Assembly (NCBI RefSeq): GCF_014836755.1
Contig: NZ_JACSQF010000029.1
Location: 1 to 39,406, forward strand
Reading direction: 5' to 3'
DNA length: 39,406 nucleotides
Origin: Oerskovia merdavium
GTDB lineage: Bacteria > Actinomycetota > Actinomycetes > Actinomycetales > Cellulomonadaceae
In this document: positions 1-8,883 of the stretch, one piece after another
Numbering within the stretch: position 1 is the stretch's first letter
Layout: each line of letters starts with the position of its first letter
The notes under the pieces: generated by a model
Told to the model about the DNA's origin: nothing
Database searches by the model: none
The model's input: the letters and a program-made list of their open reading frames with translations, nothing else
Program-made: the position numbers and the translations under genes

Positions 1-1971
1 GACGGGCTCACCGACGCCCAGAAGGAGTACCTGAAGGACTCCAACCTGCGCAACGTGCTGCACGCCGGAGCGAGCGACGCCGAGGCGACGGTCAAGTGGG
101 CGAACGCGATGCAGGCCTACACCGAGACCCTTGCGGCTGACGGCACCCCGTACGTCCCCGTGAACTTCGCCTCCGACCCGCGATCGACCGCGGGCTCCGG
201 CGGCTACAACGCCGAGGGTGCGGACATCTCGCGCTGGCCGTCCAACCTCGGTCTCGCCGCGACGTTCAACCCGGAGCACACCAAGAACTTCGGCGAGATG
301 TCCTCGGCCGAGTACCGTGCGCTGGGCCTGACGACGGCGCTGTCGCCGCAGATCGACCTCGCGACCGAGCCGCGCTGGCTGCGTGTCGGCGGCACGTTCG
401 GCGAGGACGCCGACCAGAACACCGAGCTCGCCGCAGCCTACGTCGACGGCTACCAGGGCAGCGAGGGCACCGACGAGTGGGGGCCCGAGTCCGTCAACGC
501 GATGATCAAGCACTGGTCCGGTGACGGCCCCGGTGAAGGTGGTCGCGAAGGGCACACCGACGCCGGCAAGTACGGCGTCTACCCGGGCGACAACATCGCG
601 GCGCAGCAGCAGGCGTTCCTCGGCTCGCTCGACTCCGCCGCGGTCATGACCGCCTACTCGATCGCCCTCGACGCGAACGGCGAGCCGAAGTTCACCGACC
701 GCATGGGGACTGCGTACGACCAGGACCGCATGGACCAGCTCCGCAAGGACGCCGGGTACGAGGGCGTCGTGGTGACCGACTGGGGCGTCATGAGCGGCGC
801 CGACGACGAGGGTGAGATGTTCGGCATGGCCTGGGGCGCCGAGGCGCTCACCCCGGCCGAGCGCTACCTCAAGGTGCTGGGCACCGGCCACGACATGTTC
901 GGTGGCGTCAACGACGCGACGCACATCCTCGAGGCCGCTGACCTGTGGCAGCAGAAGTTCGAGGCCGGAGAGCTCGAGGAGGACGCGCTGACCCGCTTCC
1001 AGGAGTCCGGTGCGCGCATCCTCACGATGTTCTTCAACCCGGGCCTGTACGAGAACCCGTTCCTCGACCTCGAGCAGTCGAAGGCGACCCTGGCGAGCGA
1101 CGACAAGGTCGAGGCGGGCTACGCGGCCCAGCTCGACTCGGTCGTCATGCTGAAGAACGACGGCGAGACCATCTCGGCCTCCGACGCCGCGGCGTGGAAG
1201 GACAAGACCGTCTACATCCCGCGCAACTTCAACACGGGCTTCGCCAGCGCGTTCGGTCCCGGCGAGTACACCGAGGCCCCGAGCATCGACGTCGAGACCG
1301 CTGAGAAGTACTTCGGCAAGGTCGTCACCGACGAGGCCGTGACCGACGCCGAGGGCGTCGTGACGAGCTACACCGCTCCCGACCTCACCGACGTCGACCT
1401 CGTCCTCGTGGGCATGGACTCTCCTGACAACGGCGGCAACTTCTCCAACATCGGTCACGACCTGGAGAACGACACCTGGTACCCGCTGTCGCTGCAGTAC
1501 CGCCCGTACACGGCCGACGGTGAGAACGTCCGCAAGGTCTCCCTCTCGGGCGACATCCTGGCCGACGGCACCAAGCAGAACCGCTCGTACTTCGGCAACA
1601 CCTCGAAGATCGCGAACGAGTCCGACCTGGATGCGTTCGTCCGGGCCCAGGACGCCATCGCGGCCAGCGGCAAGGACATCCCGGTGATCACCGTCCTCAA
1701 GGCGATCAACCCGGTCGTCCCGGCAGAGTTCGAGGCCGCGTCCGACGCGATCGTCGTGGGCTTCGGCACCTCCGACGAGGCGCTCATCGAGGTCGCGCTC
1801 GGCCTCTACGAGCCGCAGGGCCGCCTGCCGATCCAGTTCCCGATCGACATGAACACGGTCGAGGCACAGCTCGAGGACGTCTCGAAGGACATGACGCCCT
1901 ACACCGACGCCGACGGCAACGTCTACGACTACGGCTTCGGCCTGAACTACGCGGGGCCGATCACCGACTGA
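1..1971 (+). CDS. Glycoside hydrolase family 3 enzyme (beta-glucosidase-like), 5' end outside the window
   Basis: The frame is open from base 1 with no stop, so the gene starts upstream; the GTG at 55 is internal. The visible 656 residues follow the usual GH3 order. The barrel domain comes first, with EPRWLRVGGTFGED, IKHWSGDGPGEGG (the Lys-His loop) and VVVTDWG, whose Asp at visible residue 260 is the expected nucleophile. The alpha/beta sandwich domain follows, starting at SVVMLKNDGE near residue 380 and ending at GRLPIQFP; there is no FnIII domain. GH3 enzymes release glucose or related sugars from the non-reducing ends of beta-glucosides by a retaining mechanism. Any signal peptide is off the edge. 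A lipoprotein gene and a second GH3 gene follow on the same strand, suggesting one glycan-degradation operon. Family assignment is firm; substrate is unknown. Confidence 0.93.
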   Translation, partial: DGLTDAQKEYLKDSNLRNVLHAGASDAEATVKWANAMQAYTETLAADGTPYVPVNFASDPRSTAGSGGYNAEGADISRWPSNLGLAATFNPEHTKNFGEMSSAEYRALGLTTALSPQIDLATEPRWLRVGGTFGEDADQNTELAAAYVDGYQGSEGTDEWGPESVNAMIKHWSGDGPGEGGREGHTDAGKYGVYPGDNIAAQQQAFLGSLDSAAVMTAYSIALDANGEPKFTDRMGTAYDQDRMDQLRKDAGYEGVVVTDWGVMSGADDEGEMFGMAWGAEALTPAERYLKVLGTGHDMFGGVNDATHILEAADLWQQKFEAGELEEDALTRFQESGARILTMFFNPGLYENPFLDLEQSKATLASDDKVEAGYAAQLDSVVMLKNDGETISASDAAAWKDKTVYIPRNFNTGFASAFGPGEYTEAPSIDVETAEKYFGKVVTDEAVTDAEGVVTSYTAPDLTDVDLVLVGMDSPDNGGNFSNIGHDLENDTWYPLSLQYRPYTADGENVRKVSLSGDILADGTKQNRSYFGNTSKIANESDLDAFVRAQDAIAASGKDIPVITVLKAINPVVPAEFEAASDAIVVGFGTSDEALIEVALGLYEPQGRLPIQFPIDMNTVEAQLEDVSKDMTPYTDADGNVYDYGFGLNYAGPITD

Positions 1972-2099
1972 CGGCACCGCACGGGCAGCCGGCGGTGAGT
2001 GCCGGCGGCTGCCCGCGTACCGGGGCGTCCTGTGGGCGCCCCGGTACACCCGTACGGCCGCGGGACGTGCTCGTGGCCAGAGAACATCAAGGAGCAGAA

Positions 2100-2513
2100 G
2101 TGAAGCAGAACAAGGTGCTGACCACCGGTCTCGGCGTCGTGCTGGGCCTGACGGGGCTCTTCGGGCTCACCGCCTGCGGGAGCGACGACGGCGCATCCGG
2201 GGCGAACACCTCCGCGGAGCAGTCCGCCGACGTCGACATCAAGGAAGACCTCGAGAACGCCAAGACGGCTGTCACGGACGCCCTGGCCGAGGACGACTCC
2301 TGGGCCCAGATTATGCTTGCCAGCGACGTCAAGGCGCCGACCGTCAAGTACGGCCTCCTCGTGGTGCCCTTCGTCCCCTCGGAGGCTGCCTCGCGCGTCC
2401 AGGGCACGGTCGACATCAAGGACGGCAAGTTCACGATCGAGGGCGACTCGGCCGCGACCGGCCAGACCTGGCAGATCGACCAGGACGGAAAGATCTCCGA
2501 GGTCTCGGAGTAG
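2100..2513 (+). CDS. Small secreted lipoprotein between two GH3 genes
   Basis: I start at GTG 2100 because AAGGAG lies five bases upstream (2089-2094) and because this start gives a clean lipoprotein signal: MKQNK, a hydrophobic stretch, then the lipobox LTAC with Cys26, followed by GSDDG. An earlier in-frame GTG at 1995 would put an implausible hydrophilic extension before the signal. The mature part is about 112 residues, begins with an acidic linker and contains a short region rich in predicted beta strands; I do not recognise a family. It lies about 130 bp after one GH3 gene and 150 bp before another, so it may help hold or regulate the extracellular enzymes, but that is inference from position only. 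Confidence 0.8.
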   Translation: MKQNKVLTTGLGVVLGLTGLFGLTACGSDDGASGANTSAEQSADVDIKEDLENAKTAVTDALAEDDSWAQIMLASDVKAPTVKYGLLVVPFVPSEAASRVQGTVDIKDGKFTIEGDSAATGQTWQIDQDGKISEVSE

Positions 2514-2665
2514 CTCTACGGAGCACCGCCCGGTCCCTGGCCAGACGACGTCCGCGGGACCGGGCTGTCGACCAATCACGACGAGACGCTGGCAGTGCGT
2601 CACGTCCGCGGCGCAAGCCGGCGACCCCATGACCTGATCGCTGCCCGCACTCGAGGAGGAATGCA

Positions 2666-5656
2666 GTGAACGCCAAGGCGAACAACGCCGACCGGCAGAA
2701 GAAGCCGATGTCGAACAAGAAGTACCTGTGGATCTGGGCCCCCGTGCTCGCCACGGTGACCGTCGTGACGGTCGTCGCGAACGTGGGCCTCAACGTCGCC
2801 GGCGGCTGGGTCTCGTCCCAGTTCGGGTCCGGGACGTACGAGTTCACGAACGCCGAGGAGTCGGCAGGCTGGGACACCGAGTACTACACGGCCGACTTCG
2901 ACAGCATCGAGGACGTCGACGCAGCGGCCAAGACCCTCGTCGAGGAGATCGCGGCCGGCGGCATCGTCCTGGCGAAGAACGAGGCCGGCGCCCTGCCGAT
3001 CGCTCCCAGCGCGCGGGTCACCATGCTCGGGCGCGCCGCGGCGGACCCCGTGTTCGGCGGCTCGGGCTCCGGGTCGGTCGACACGAACTCGGCCGTCACT
3101 GCGCGTGACGGGCTGGAGAACGCCGGGTTCGAGGTCAACGACCAGGTCTTCACCACGATCGAGGCGTTCGCCGCCGAGAACCCCCGCGGCTACATCGAGA
3201 TGGACCGCCCCGACATCTCCAGCTACTACGTCGGCGAGCTGCCGGTGAGCGAGTACGAGGCACAGGCGGCGTCGTTCGAGCAGTACTCCGACGCGGCGAT
3301 CGTCTACGTCGGCCGTCCGGGCGGCGAGGGCGGTGACCTCACGCAGGACATGGCGGACTGGGACGAGAACGCTGAGCCGGGCCAGCACCAGCTCGAGCTC
3401 AACAAGGACGAGCGCGACCTGATCGCCCTCGCCAAGGAGAGCTTCGAGACCGTGGTGGTCGTGGTCAACGCCTCCACGACGGTCGAGATGGGCGACCTCC
3501 AGGACGACCCCGGGGTCGACGCGATCCTGCTCGCCGGCTCGCCCGGCGCGACGGGCCTCGACGCGCTCGGCGACATCCTGGCCGGCGACGTGAACCCGTC
3601 CGGTCGCACCTCGGACCTGTGGGCCGCGGACTTCACGGCCGACCCGACGTTCGCGAACTTCGGCGGCTTCGTCTACGACAACATCGAGGCGTCGTTCCCC
3701 GTCCCCGCGATCGAGAAGGCCACGTCGAACGCCACGCTGACCTCTGACGCACCGTTCGTGAACTACGCCGAGGGCATCTACTTCGGGTACCGCTACTACG
3801 AGACCGCGGCGGCCGAGGGCTTCATCGACTACGACCAGGCCGTCGTCTACCCGTTCGGGTACGGCCTGAGCTACACGGACTTCTCCTGGAAGGTCGTCGC
3901 CACCGAGGCCGGTGCGGTCGACGGGAAGATCTCGGTCACGGTCGAGGTCACCAACACCGGGACGACCGCTGGCAAGGACGTCGTCGAGCTCTACTACAGC
4001 GCGCCGTACACGGCCGGCGGCATCGAGAAGTCGGAGGTCGTGCTCGGCGGCTTCACGAAGACCGGTCTGCTCGAGCCCGGCGCGAGCGAGACCGTCACGA
4101 TCGACCTCGCGGTCGAGGAGATGGCCTCCTACGACCACCTCGACGAGGCCGCGTACGTCCTCGAGGCGGGCGACTACGCCATCACGCTGCGCACCGACTC
4201 CCACACGATCGCTCCGGGCACCGAGCCGATCACGTACACGGTCGACTCCGACGTCGTGTACTCCGGCGACAACCACCGCTCGACGGACCTCGCCGAGGTG
4301 ACCAACCAGTTCGACGACGTCTCGGCGCAGTTCAGCTCCGAGCCGACCGACGGCAAGATCCTCATGATGTCCCGCGCGGACTTCGCAGGGACCTTCCCGA
4401 AGGCCCCGACCGCGGACATGCTCGTCGCGGACGAGGCCGTGCAGGCGGGCTTCCAGCCCTGGGACGCCGACGCCGCAGCGGCCGCGTTCGACGGCGAGAT
4501 GCCCACGACCGGTGCGCAGACCGACCTGACCCTCGTCGACATGCGCGGCCTCGCGAAGGACGACCCGAAGTGGGACGAGCTGCTCGACTCGATCGCCGTC
4601 GGTGACATGACGAGCATGCTGCTCAACGGTGCCTACCAGACGGCCGCGATCGGTTCGATCGCCAAGCCCCAGACCGTCGAGCCCGACGGACCTGCCGGGT
4701 TCTCCTCGTTCATCAACTCCTCGATCAACGGCGTCGCCTACCCGTCGGAGTTCCTCATCGCGCAGACGTGGGACGTCGAGCTCGGTGCGGCGATGGGCGA
4801 GATGCTCGGCAACGAGGCGATGTTCAAGGACATCAACGGCTGGTACGCCCCGGCGATCAACCTGCACCGCTCGCCGTTCGGTGGTCGCAACTTCGAGTAC
4901 TACTCGGAGGACCCGTTCCTCTCCGGCGCGATGGCGACCTCGGTGGCCAACGGGGCGGCGAGCAAGGGGATGTACACCACGCTCAAGCACTTCGCGCTCA
5001 ACGAGCAGGAGACCAACCGCGTCAACAACGGCATCGCCACGTGGGCGACCGAGCAGACGATCCGCGAGATCTACCTCAAGCCGTTCGAGATGGCCGTCAA
5101 GAACATCTCCATGGACGTTCAGTACGTGTCGGACGCGGAGGGCACGATCTCGGAGACGACGATCGGCGCGGGCGGCATCATGAGCTCGTTCAACCGCATC
5201 GGTGCCACCTGGGCCGGCGGCTCGGAGGCGCTCATGACGGACGTGCTGCGCACCGAGTGGGGCTTCGAGGGCTTCGCGATCTCGGACTTCAACCTGTACC
5301 CGTACATGAGCCCGAACCAGGGCATCAGCGCGGGCACGGACCTCACGCTGACGTTCCAGCCGTCGAAGTCCTTCGTGGACACGACCTCGGCCAAGGCGGT
5401 CAGCGACATCCGTGAGGCGACGCACAACATCCTGTTCACGGTCGCGAACTCCAACGCCATGAACGGGCTCGCCCCCGGCGCGACCGTCAGCTACACGCCT
5501 CCGACCTGGGTCTACATCCAGATCGGCGCGACGGTGCTGATCGGTCTGCTCGTCCTGGCGGGCGGGTTCATGGTGACCCGCCGCGTGCTGCGGCACCGCA
5601 AGGCGGACTCGTCCGTCGCCACGTCGGAGCGGACGCCAGTCGGCGCTGACGTCTGA
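2666..5656 (+). CDS. Membrane-anchored GH3 glycosidase with reversed domain order
   Basis: Start GTG 2666 follows GAGGAGGA (2653-2660); the nearby ATG at 2661 runs into a stop at once. The 996-aa protein has a membrane segment near residues 20-42 and another near 948-972 followed by a basic tail (RRVLRHRK), so the enzyme domains probably sit outside and are tethered at both ends. Domain order is reversed relative to the common GH3 layout: the alpha/beta sandwich comes first (GGIVLAKNEAG near residue 98), then an FnIII-like domain (about 420-490, ITVEVTNTGTTAGKDVVELYY-type), then the barrel (PDGPAGF near 672, GGRNFEYYSEDP, LKHFALNEQETNR near 772, and GFAISDFN with Asp874 as likely nucleophile). 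This permuted GH3 architecture is known in some Firmicutes and bifidobacterial enzymes. Exact substrate is unknown. Confidence 0.9.
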   Translation: MNAKANNADRQKKPMSNKKYLWIWAPVLATVTVVTVVANVGLNVAGGWVSSQFGSGTYEFTNAEESAGWDTEYYTADFDSIEDVDAAAKTLVEEIAAGGIVLAKNEAGALPIAPSARVTMLGRAAADPVFGGSGSGSVDTNSAVTARDGLENAGFEVNDQVFTTIEAFAAENPRGYIEMDRPDISSYYVGELPVSEYEAQAASFEQYSDAAIVYVGRPGGEGGDLTQDMADWDENAEPGQHQLELNKDERDLIALAKESFETVVVVVNASTTVEMGDLQDDPGVDAILLAGSPGATGLDALGDILAGDVNPSGRTSDLWAADFTADPTFANFGGFVYDNIEASFPVPAIEKATSNATLTSDAPFVNYAEGIYFGYRYYETAAAEGFIDYDQAVVYPFGYGLSYTDFSWKVVATEAGAVDGKISVTVEVTNTGTTAGKDVVELYYSAPYTAGGIEKSEVVLGGFTKTGLLEPGASETVTIDLAVEEMASYDHLDEAAYVLEAGDYAITLRTDSHTIAPGTEPITYTVDSDVVYSGDNHRSTDLAEVTNQFDDVSAQFSSEPTDGKILMMSRADFAGTFPKAPTADMLVADEAVQAGFQPWDADAAAAAFDGEMPTTGAQTDLTLVDMRGLAKDDPKWDELLDSIAVGDMTSMLLNGAYQTAAIGSIAKPQTVEPDGPAGFSSFINSSINGVAYPSEFLIAQTWDVELGAAMGEMLGNEAMFKDINGWYAPAINLHRSPFGGRNFEYYSEDPFLSGAMATSVANGAASKGMYTTLKHFALNEQETNRVNNGIATWATEQTIREIYLKPFEMAVKNISMDVQYVSDAEGTISETTIGAGGIMSSFNRIGATWAGGSEALMTDVLRTEWGFEGFAISDFNLYPYMSPNQGISAGTDLTLTFQPSKSFVDTTSAKAVSDIREATHNILFTVANSNAMNGLAPGATVSYTPPTWVYIQIGATVLIGLLVLAGGFMVTRRVLRHRKADSSVATSERTPVGADV

Positions 5657-5661
5657 CAGCC

Positions 5662-5721
5662 GACCTTCGCCCCCTTCCGAGCAGCCGACCCCCTCCAGCT
5701 GCTCGGGAGGGGGCGAAGGTC
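5662..5721 (+). terminator. Strong intrinsic terminator after the GH3 operon
   Basis: Arms of 24 bases (5662-5685 and 5698-5721) pair with one mismatch around a 12-base loop, followed by TTT. It starts a few bases after the GH3 stop and lies before the 3' end of the convergent ANTAR gene, so it may work in both directions. Confidence 0.85.
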
Positions 5722-5734
5722 TTTCCGTCCCCGG

Positions 5735-6415
5735 TCACTCCCGTCCGCGACGCGGTGCGCGCGGGTGCTCGAGGAGCTCGCTGACCGATCGGCGGCAGTC
5801 CTCGGGCGGCGAGAGCTCCTCGGCCAGCGCCACGACCCAGCCCGAGAGCCGGCGCAGTGCCACGTTGTGGTCGTTCGACGCCGCGCGCAGCACGCTGAAT
5901 GCCTCGTTCGCGCTGACGTCGCACGTGAGCGCCACGATGCCCTTCGCCTGCTCGATCGTGGCACGATTCTCGACGACCGCACGGACCTGATCCTGGGCCA
6001 GCGCCTCTGCCCGGCGCGCGAGCGGGGCGGTCAGGTCGGTCAGGTAGCCCATCACCTCGACGACCCGACGGGTCGCGCGATCCATGCGCCCCTGACCCAC
6101 GAGGCACACGGTCCGCTCACGTCCACGAGCGGTCACGATGCGGTGCACGCTCGTGAAGGGAGCGCCGTCCTCGCCTGCGCGCCGAAGAGCCTTGGCGACG
6201 TCGGGACGGTCGTCCGGATGGCGGTGGGCCAGGAACAGCTCGGTGGTGGGCGTGACGTCGTCGGGCTCGAAGCCGTGCAGGGCGTACGTCTGGCGTGACC
6301 ACCACCACCGACCGGACAGCAGGTCGTGGCGGAGCTGGCCGACCGGGGGAGCGTCGACAGGATCACCGGAGCGGGGTGCCGTGACCGGTTCGTGCCGGGA
6401 GGGGGCGATGGTCAT
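5735..6415 (-). CDS. PAS-ANTAR domain regulator (RNA-binding antiterminator type)
   Basis: I start at the ATG ending at 6415 because AAGGAG (plus-strand 6425-6430) lies nine bases upstream; the longer frame to 6550 has no such support. The 226-aa protein has a PAS-like sensor at about residues 36-125 (RWWWSRQTYALHGFEPDD and AHRHPDDRPDV are typical) and an ANTAR domain at about 144-200 (RATIEQAKGIVALTCDVSANEAF). ANTAR domains bind paired RNA hairpins and prevent termination; this PAS plus ANTAR layout is common in actinobacteria. The PAS ligand and RNA targets cannot be told from the window. It converges on the GH3 terminator and is unlikely to belong to that operon. Confidence 0.88.
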   Translation of the reverse strand: MTIAPSRHEPVTAPRSGDPVDAPPVGQLRHDLLSGRWWWSRQTYALHGFEPDDVTPTTELFLAHRHPDDRPDVAKALRRAGEDGAPFTSVHRIVTARGRERTVCLVGQGRMDRATRRVVEVMGYLTDLTAPLARRAEALAQDQVRAVVENRATIEQAKGIVALTCDVSANEAFSVLRAASNDHNVALRRLSGWVVALAEELSPPEDCRRSVSELLEHPRAPRRGRE

Positions 6416-6647
6416 GATGCGGGGCTCCTTCGGGTGCGGGCTCATCTCGGTGCTCGGCACCGCCTCGTGCCGATCACCTTCGACGATGCCGCGTCCGGCG
6501 GTCGCGCACCTCGGCCGGAGGTCGCGATCCTGTTCGGCCACGTACCGCACGTGCGGTACAGGCGCAGGTCTCGACCGGCGTGGCGCCCCGTGGGAGACTC
6601 ACGCCATGGTTCGACGCGTTCTCGTCGACCGCACCACGAGGAGCACC

Positions 6648-6926
6648 ATGAGCTTGCCGCATCCCGTTCCGCCGGCGGACGAGCCGGACGACGGCAGCCT
6701 CCTGGCGGCCGTGGCAGCATCGCTCGTTCTCGCCACCGGGTGCCTGATCCTCCTGGTGCACAGCTGGATCCTTGCGAGCTGGGCCGTCGTCGCTCTGGTG
6801 GTGGCGAGCATCGGCCTGGCCCCGAGAAGTCGTCGTCGAATGGTCGTCCTGACCGTGGCCGGTGGGCCGCTCGTCGTGCTCGTCGGGTGGTGGCTCGTCG
6901 CGGTCCTGGCCCCGGTCTTCGACTGA
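6648..6926 (+). CDS. Small two-helix membrane protein
   Basis: ATG 6648 is preceded by GAGGAG (6638-6643) four bases away and gives a 92-aa protein; an in-frame ATG at 6606 would add 14 residues without a clear ribosome site. The product has a short hydrophilic N-terminus with PPADEPDDG, then two hydrophobic segments (about residues 20-50 and 60-90) separated by a basic loop, PRSRRR. No family is recognised. It is transcribed divergently from the PAS-ANTAR gene. The roughly 280 bp after it, up to the TetR gene, show no convincing coding frame. Confidence 0.6.
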   Translation: MSLPHPVPPADEPDDGSLLAAVAASLVLATGCLILLVHSWILASWAVVALVVASIGLAPRSRRRMVVLTVAGGPLVVLVGWWLVAVLAPVFD

Positions 6927-7209
6927 GCCGGCCGCTGCCGGGGGAGGCCCGCCGTCGCGCTCGTCCGGTTCGTTCGAGACGACGGGGCGAGCTGCGCTGC
7001 CCAGCGTCGGGAACGCGCCGACGGCGACGTCTGGGCGACGGGCAGGCGGGGGACACGGCCCGCCGTGGAAATACTGTGCCAAGCGGTCGCGGTGAAGTCC
7101 CGTCCTTCCTCGGTCGCGCGCATGCCTGGATGCAGTAGAGCCGACGGGCGCCGCGGTCGTGCCGGCACCGATCGGTTCTGGCCGCCCGCAGGGTCCCGTC
7201 AGTAGTCGG

Positions 7210-7761
7210 TCAGTGGCCCACCGGTCGCAGCGCCGTCTCTACCGCAGCGGTGACGGACGAGGTGATGGGCGCGTCGGGATCGACGGTGATTCGGTGAAGG
7301 AGCAGGCCGTCGCAGGACGCCATCAGGAGCAGGGTTCCGGCCTCGGCCCTTGGCCCGCCGATCCTCACCAGGAGCTGGCGTACCCAGTCCTCGAAGACTG
7401 CGCGCTGGTGCAGCAGAGGGGTGATGGCGTCCTCGTCGAGCGCGTCGAGGAACAGTGCGTATCGGGCGCGGGTGCGCGCCGCCAGTGGTCCGGACTGCAC
7501 CTCGATCAGCCGAACGAGCATCCGAGAGGGATCCTCTGCCGTCCGGATCTCCTCGGGGGCGCCGCCGTCCTGGCGCTCGCTCTCCGCGATCCACTCGATG
7601 ACTCCGGCGACCAGGGCGGCGCGGGTGCGGAAGTGATTCGACGTCGACCCCGGCGGGAGCCCGGCTGCCGCATCGACTCGGCCGTGCGTCAGGGCTCGTA
7701 CGCCGTCGGTGCCGACGAGCCGCACCGCGGCATCAAGGGCCCGTCGCCGCGTCTCGTTCAT
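7210..7761 (-). CDS. TetR-family transcriptional regulator
   Basis: The 183-aa protein starts MNETRRRALDAAVRLVG, and the helix-turn-helix (THGRVDAAAGLPPGSTSNHF, about residues 25-44) is typical of TetR regulators. The remainder is a helical ligand-binding domain with no close family I can name. It is divergent from an alpha/beta hydrolase gene, and the short intergenic region contains two similar palindromic boxes, so it most likely represses itself and the hydrolase until it binds a small molecule. The inducer is unknown; a substrate or product of the hydrolase is a reasonable guess. Confidence 0.9.
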   Translation of the reverse strand: MNETRRRALDAAVRLVGTDGVRALTHGRVDAAAGLPPGSTSNHFRTRAALVAGVIEWIAESERQDGGAPEEIRTAEDPSRMLVRLIEVQSGPLAARTRARYALFLDALDEDAITPLLHQRAVFEDWVRQLLVRIGGPRAEAGTLLLMASCDGLLLHRITVDPDAPITSSVTAAVETALRPVGH

Positions 7762-7778
7762 GATTCCCAGCCTAGAGG

Positions 7779-7826
7779 ACTATGAATCTAGTGGTCGACG
7801 ATCCACAATGGAACTACGACCATAGT
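7779..7826. promoter_or_regulatory. Paired operator boxes between TetR gene and hydrolase gene
   Basis: Two 14-bp boxes of the form ACTA-N6-TAGT lie at 7779-7792 and 7813-7826, centres 34 bp apart (about three helical turns). Each is an inverted repeat. They sit between the TetR start (7761) and the preferred hydrolase start (7854), the expected place for TetR binding. Binding is inferred. Confidence 0.6.
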
Positions 7827-7853
7827 GGGTCGAGGTGGTGGAGGAGGCTCCTC

Positions 7854-8801
7854 ATGGACACGCCGGGATCTCGGGACACGACGGCCGGGGACACCTGGTC
7901 TCCGCCGCTTCCTGAGGCGGCGGGGTTCGAGCACGTGATGGTCCAGACGACGGGCCTGCGCACGCACGTCGCCTCGATCGGTGCCGGTGACCCGGTCGTG
8001 ATGCTGCACGGCTTTCCGGAGCGCTGGTGGCAGTGGCGCCTCATCGCGCCGACGATCGCTGCGCACGGCTACCGGGTGATCTGCCCGGATCTGCGGGGGT
8101 CGGGCTGGACCGAAGCGGCGGATCCGCGCTTCGGGCCGGAGTCGCAGCTCGACGTCGTCGTCGCCGTGCTCGATGCTCTCGGGCTCGCCCGGGCGCACTT
8201 CGTCTGCCACGACATGGGTGCCATCTCAGGCATGCAGCTCTCCTACCGCAGCCCGGAACGGGTGCGCACGATGCTGCAGCTCGCCGTCCCTCCGGGGTTC
8301 ATGGAGTTCACTCCGCAGGTGGTGCCCGCGTTCGCGCACATGCCCGCGCTGCTGATGCATCGCACAGGCCGGTCGCTGCGCTACCTCTTCAGCCCGCGGT
8401 ACGTGGCCCGGCCGTTGACGGAGGACACGATCGAGGCGTACCTGCGCGTGCACGAGCGACGTGAGGTCGAGCGAGCGGTCACTGCGCTGTACCGCGGCAT
8501 GGTCATCCCGGTGTCGATGCGCCTCCTGCGTGGCGTGTACAAGCGGATGCGGCTGCAGCCGCCGACCCTGACCGCCTTCGGCCGTCGAGACGGACCGTTC
8601 GCCGAGCCGACCGTCCGGCGCATCTGCCGGGACCATGAACGGTGCGCCGACAGGTTCGAGCTCGCCTTCATCGATGACGCAGCCCACTTCGTCACGGACG
8701 ACGCGCCAGACGCAGTCGTCGCGCTCGCGCTGGACTGGTTCGAGCGGGGCGCGGCCGAGCCCGCCAGCGTGGAGGGCCCGCGCTTCACGAACGGAAGCTG
8801 A
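7854..8801 (+). CDS. Alpha/beta hydrolase, epoxide hydrolase/haloalkane dehalogenase-like
   Basis: I choose ATG 7854 over ATG 7782 because GGAGGAGG (7840-7847) lies six bases upstream and because the longer start would overlap the proposed operator. The 315-aa protein shows the oxyanion motif HGFP (residues 52-55), PDLRGSGWT (about 78-86), and a nucleophile elbow CHDMGA with Asp120. An Asp in place of Ser points to the epoxide hydrolase/dehalogenase branch. The catalytic His is probably in DDAAHFV near the C-terminus. It is probably a cytoplasmic enzyme acting on an epoxide or similar electrophile, induced through the divergent TetR regulator. The substrate is unknown. Confidence 0.88.
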   Translation: MDTPGSRDTTAGDTWSPPLPEAAGFEHVMVQTTGLRTHVASIGAGDPVVMLHGFPERWWQWRLIAPTIAAHGYRVICPDLRGSGWTEAADPRFGPESQLDVVVAVLDALGLARAHFVCHDMGAISGMQLSYRSPERVRTMLQLAVPPGFMEFTPQVVPAFAHMPALLMHRTGRSLRYLFSPRYVARPLTEDTIEAYLRVHERREVERAVTALYRGMVIPVSMRLLRGVYKRMRLQPPTLTAFGRRDGPFAEPTVRRICRDHERCADRFELAFIDDAAHFVTDDAPDAVVALALDWFERGAAEPASVEGPRFTNGS

Positions 8802-8883
8802 AGCCGGTCTCGATCTGTCGATGCACCCCGGTGGCGCCGAAGGTCAGGGCTCGACACATCAGGTGCGCCGGCGCAGATGCCGG

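Noticed and set aside
2600-5596. Long open frame on the minus strand opposite the reversed GH3 gene
   Set aside because: It mirrors the codon pattern of the real gene, consists mostly of Arg, Val, Asp and Leu and has no domain or start support; a high-GC shadow frame.
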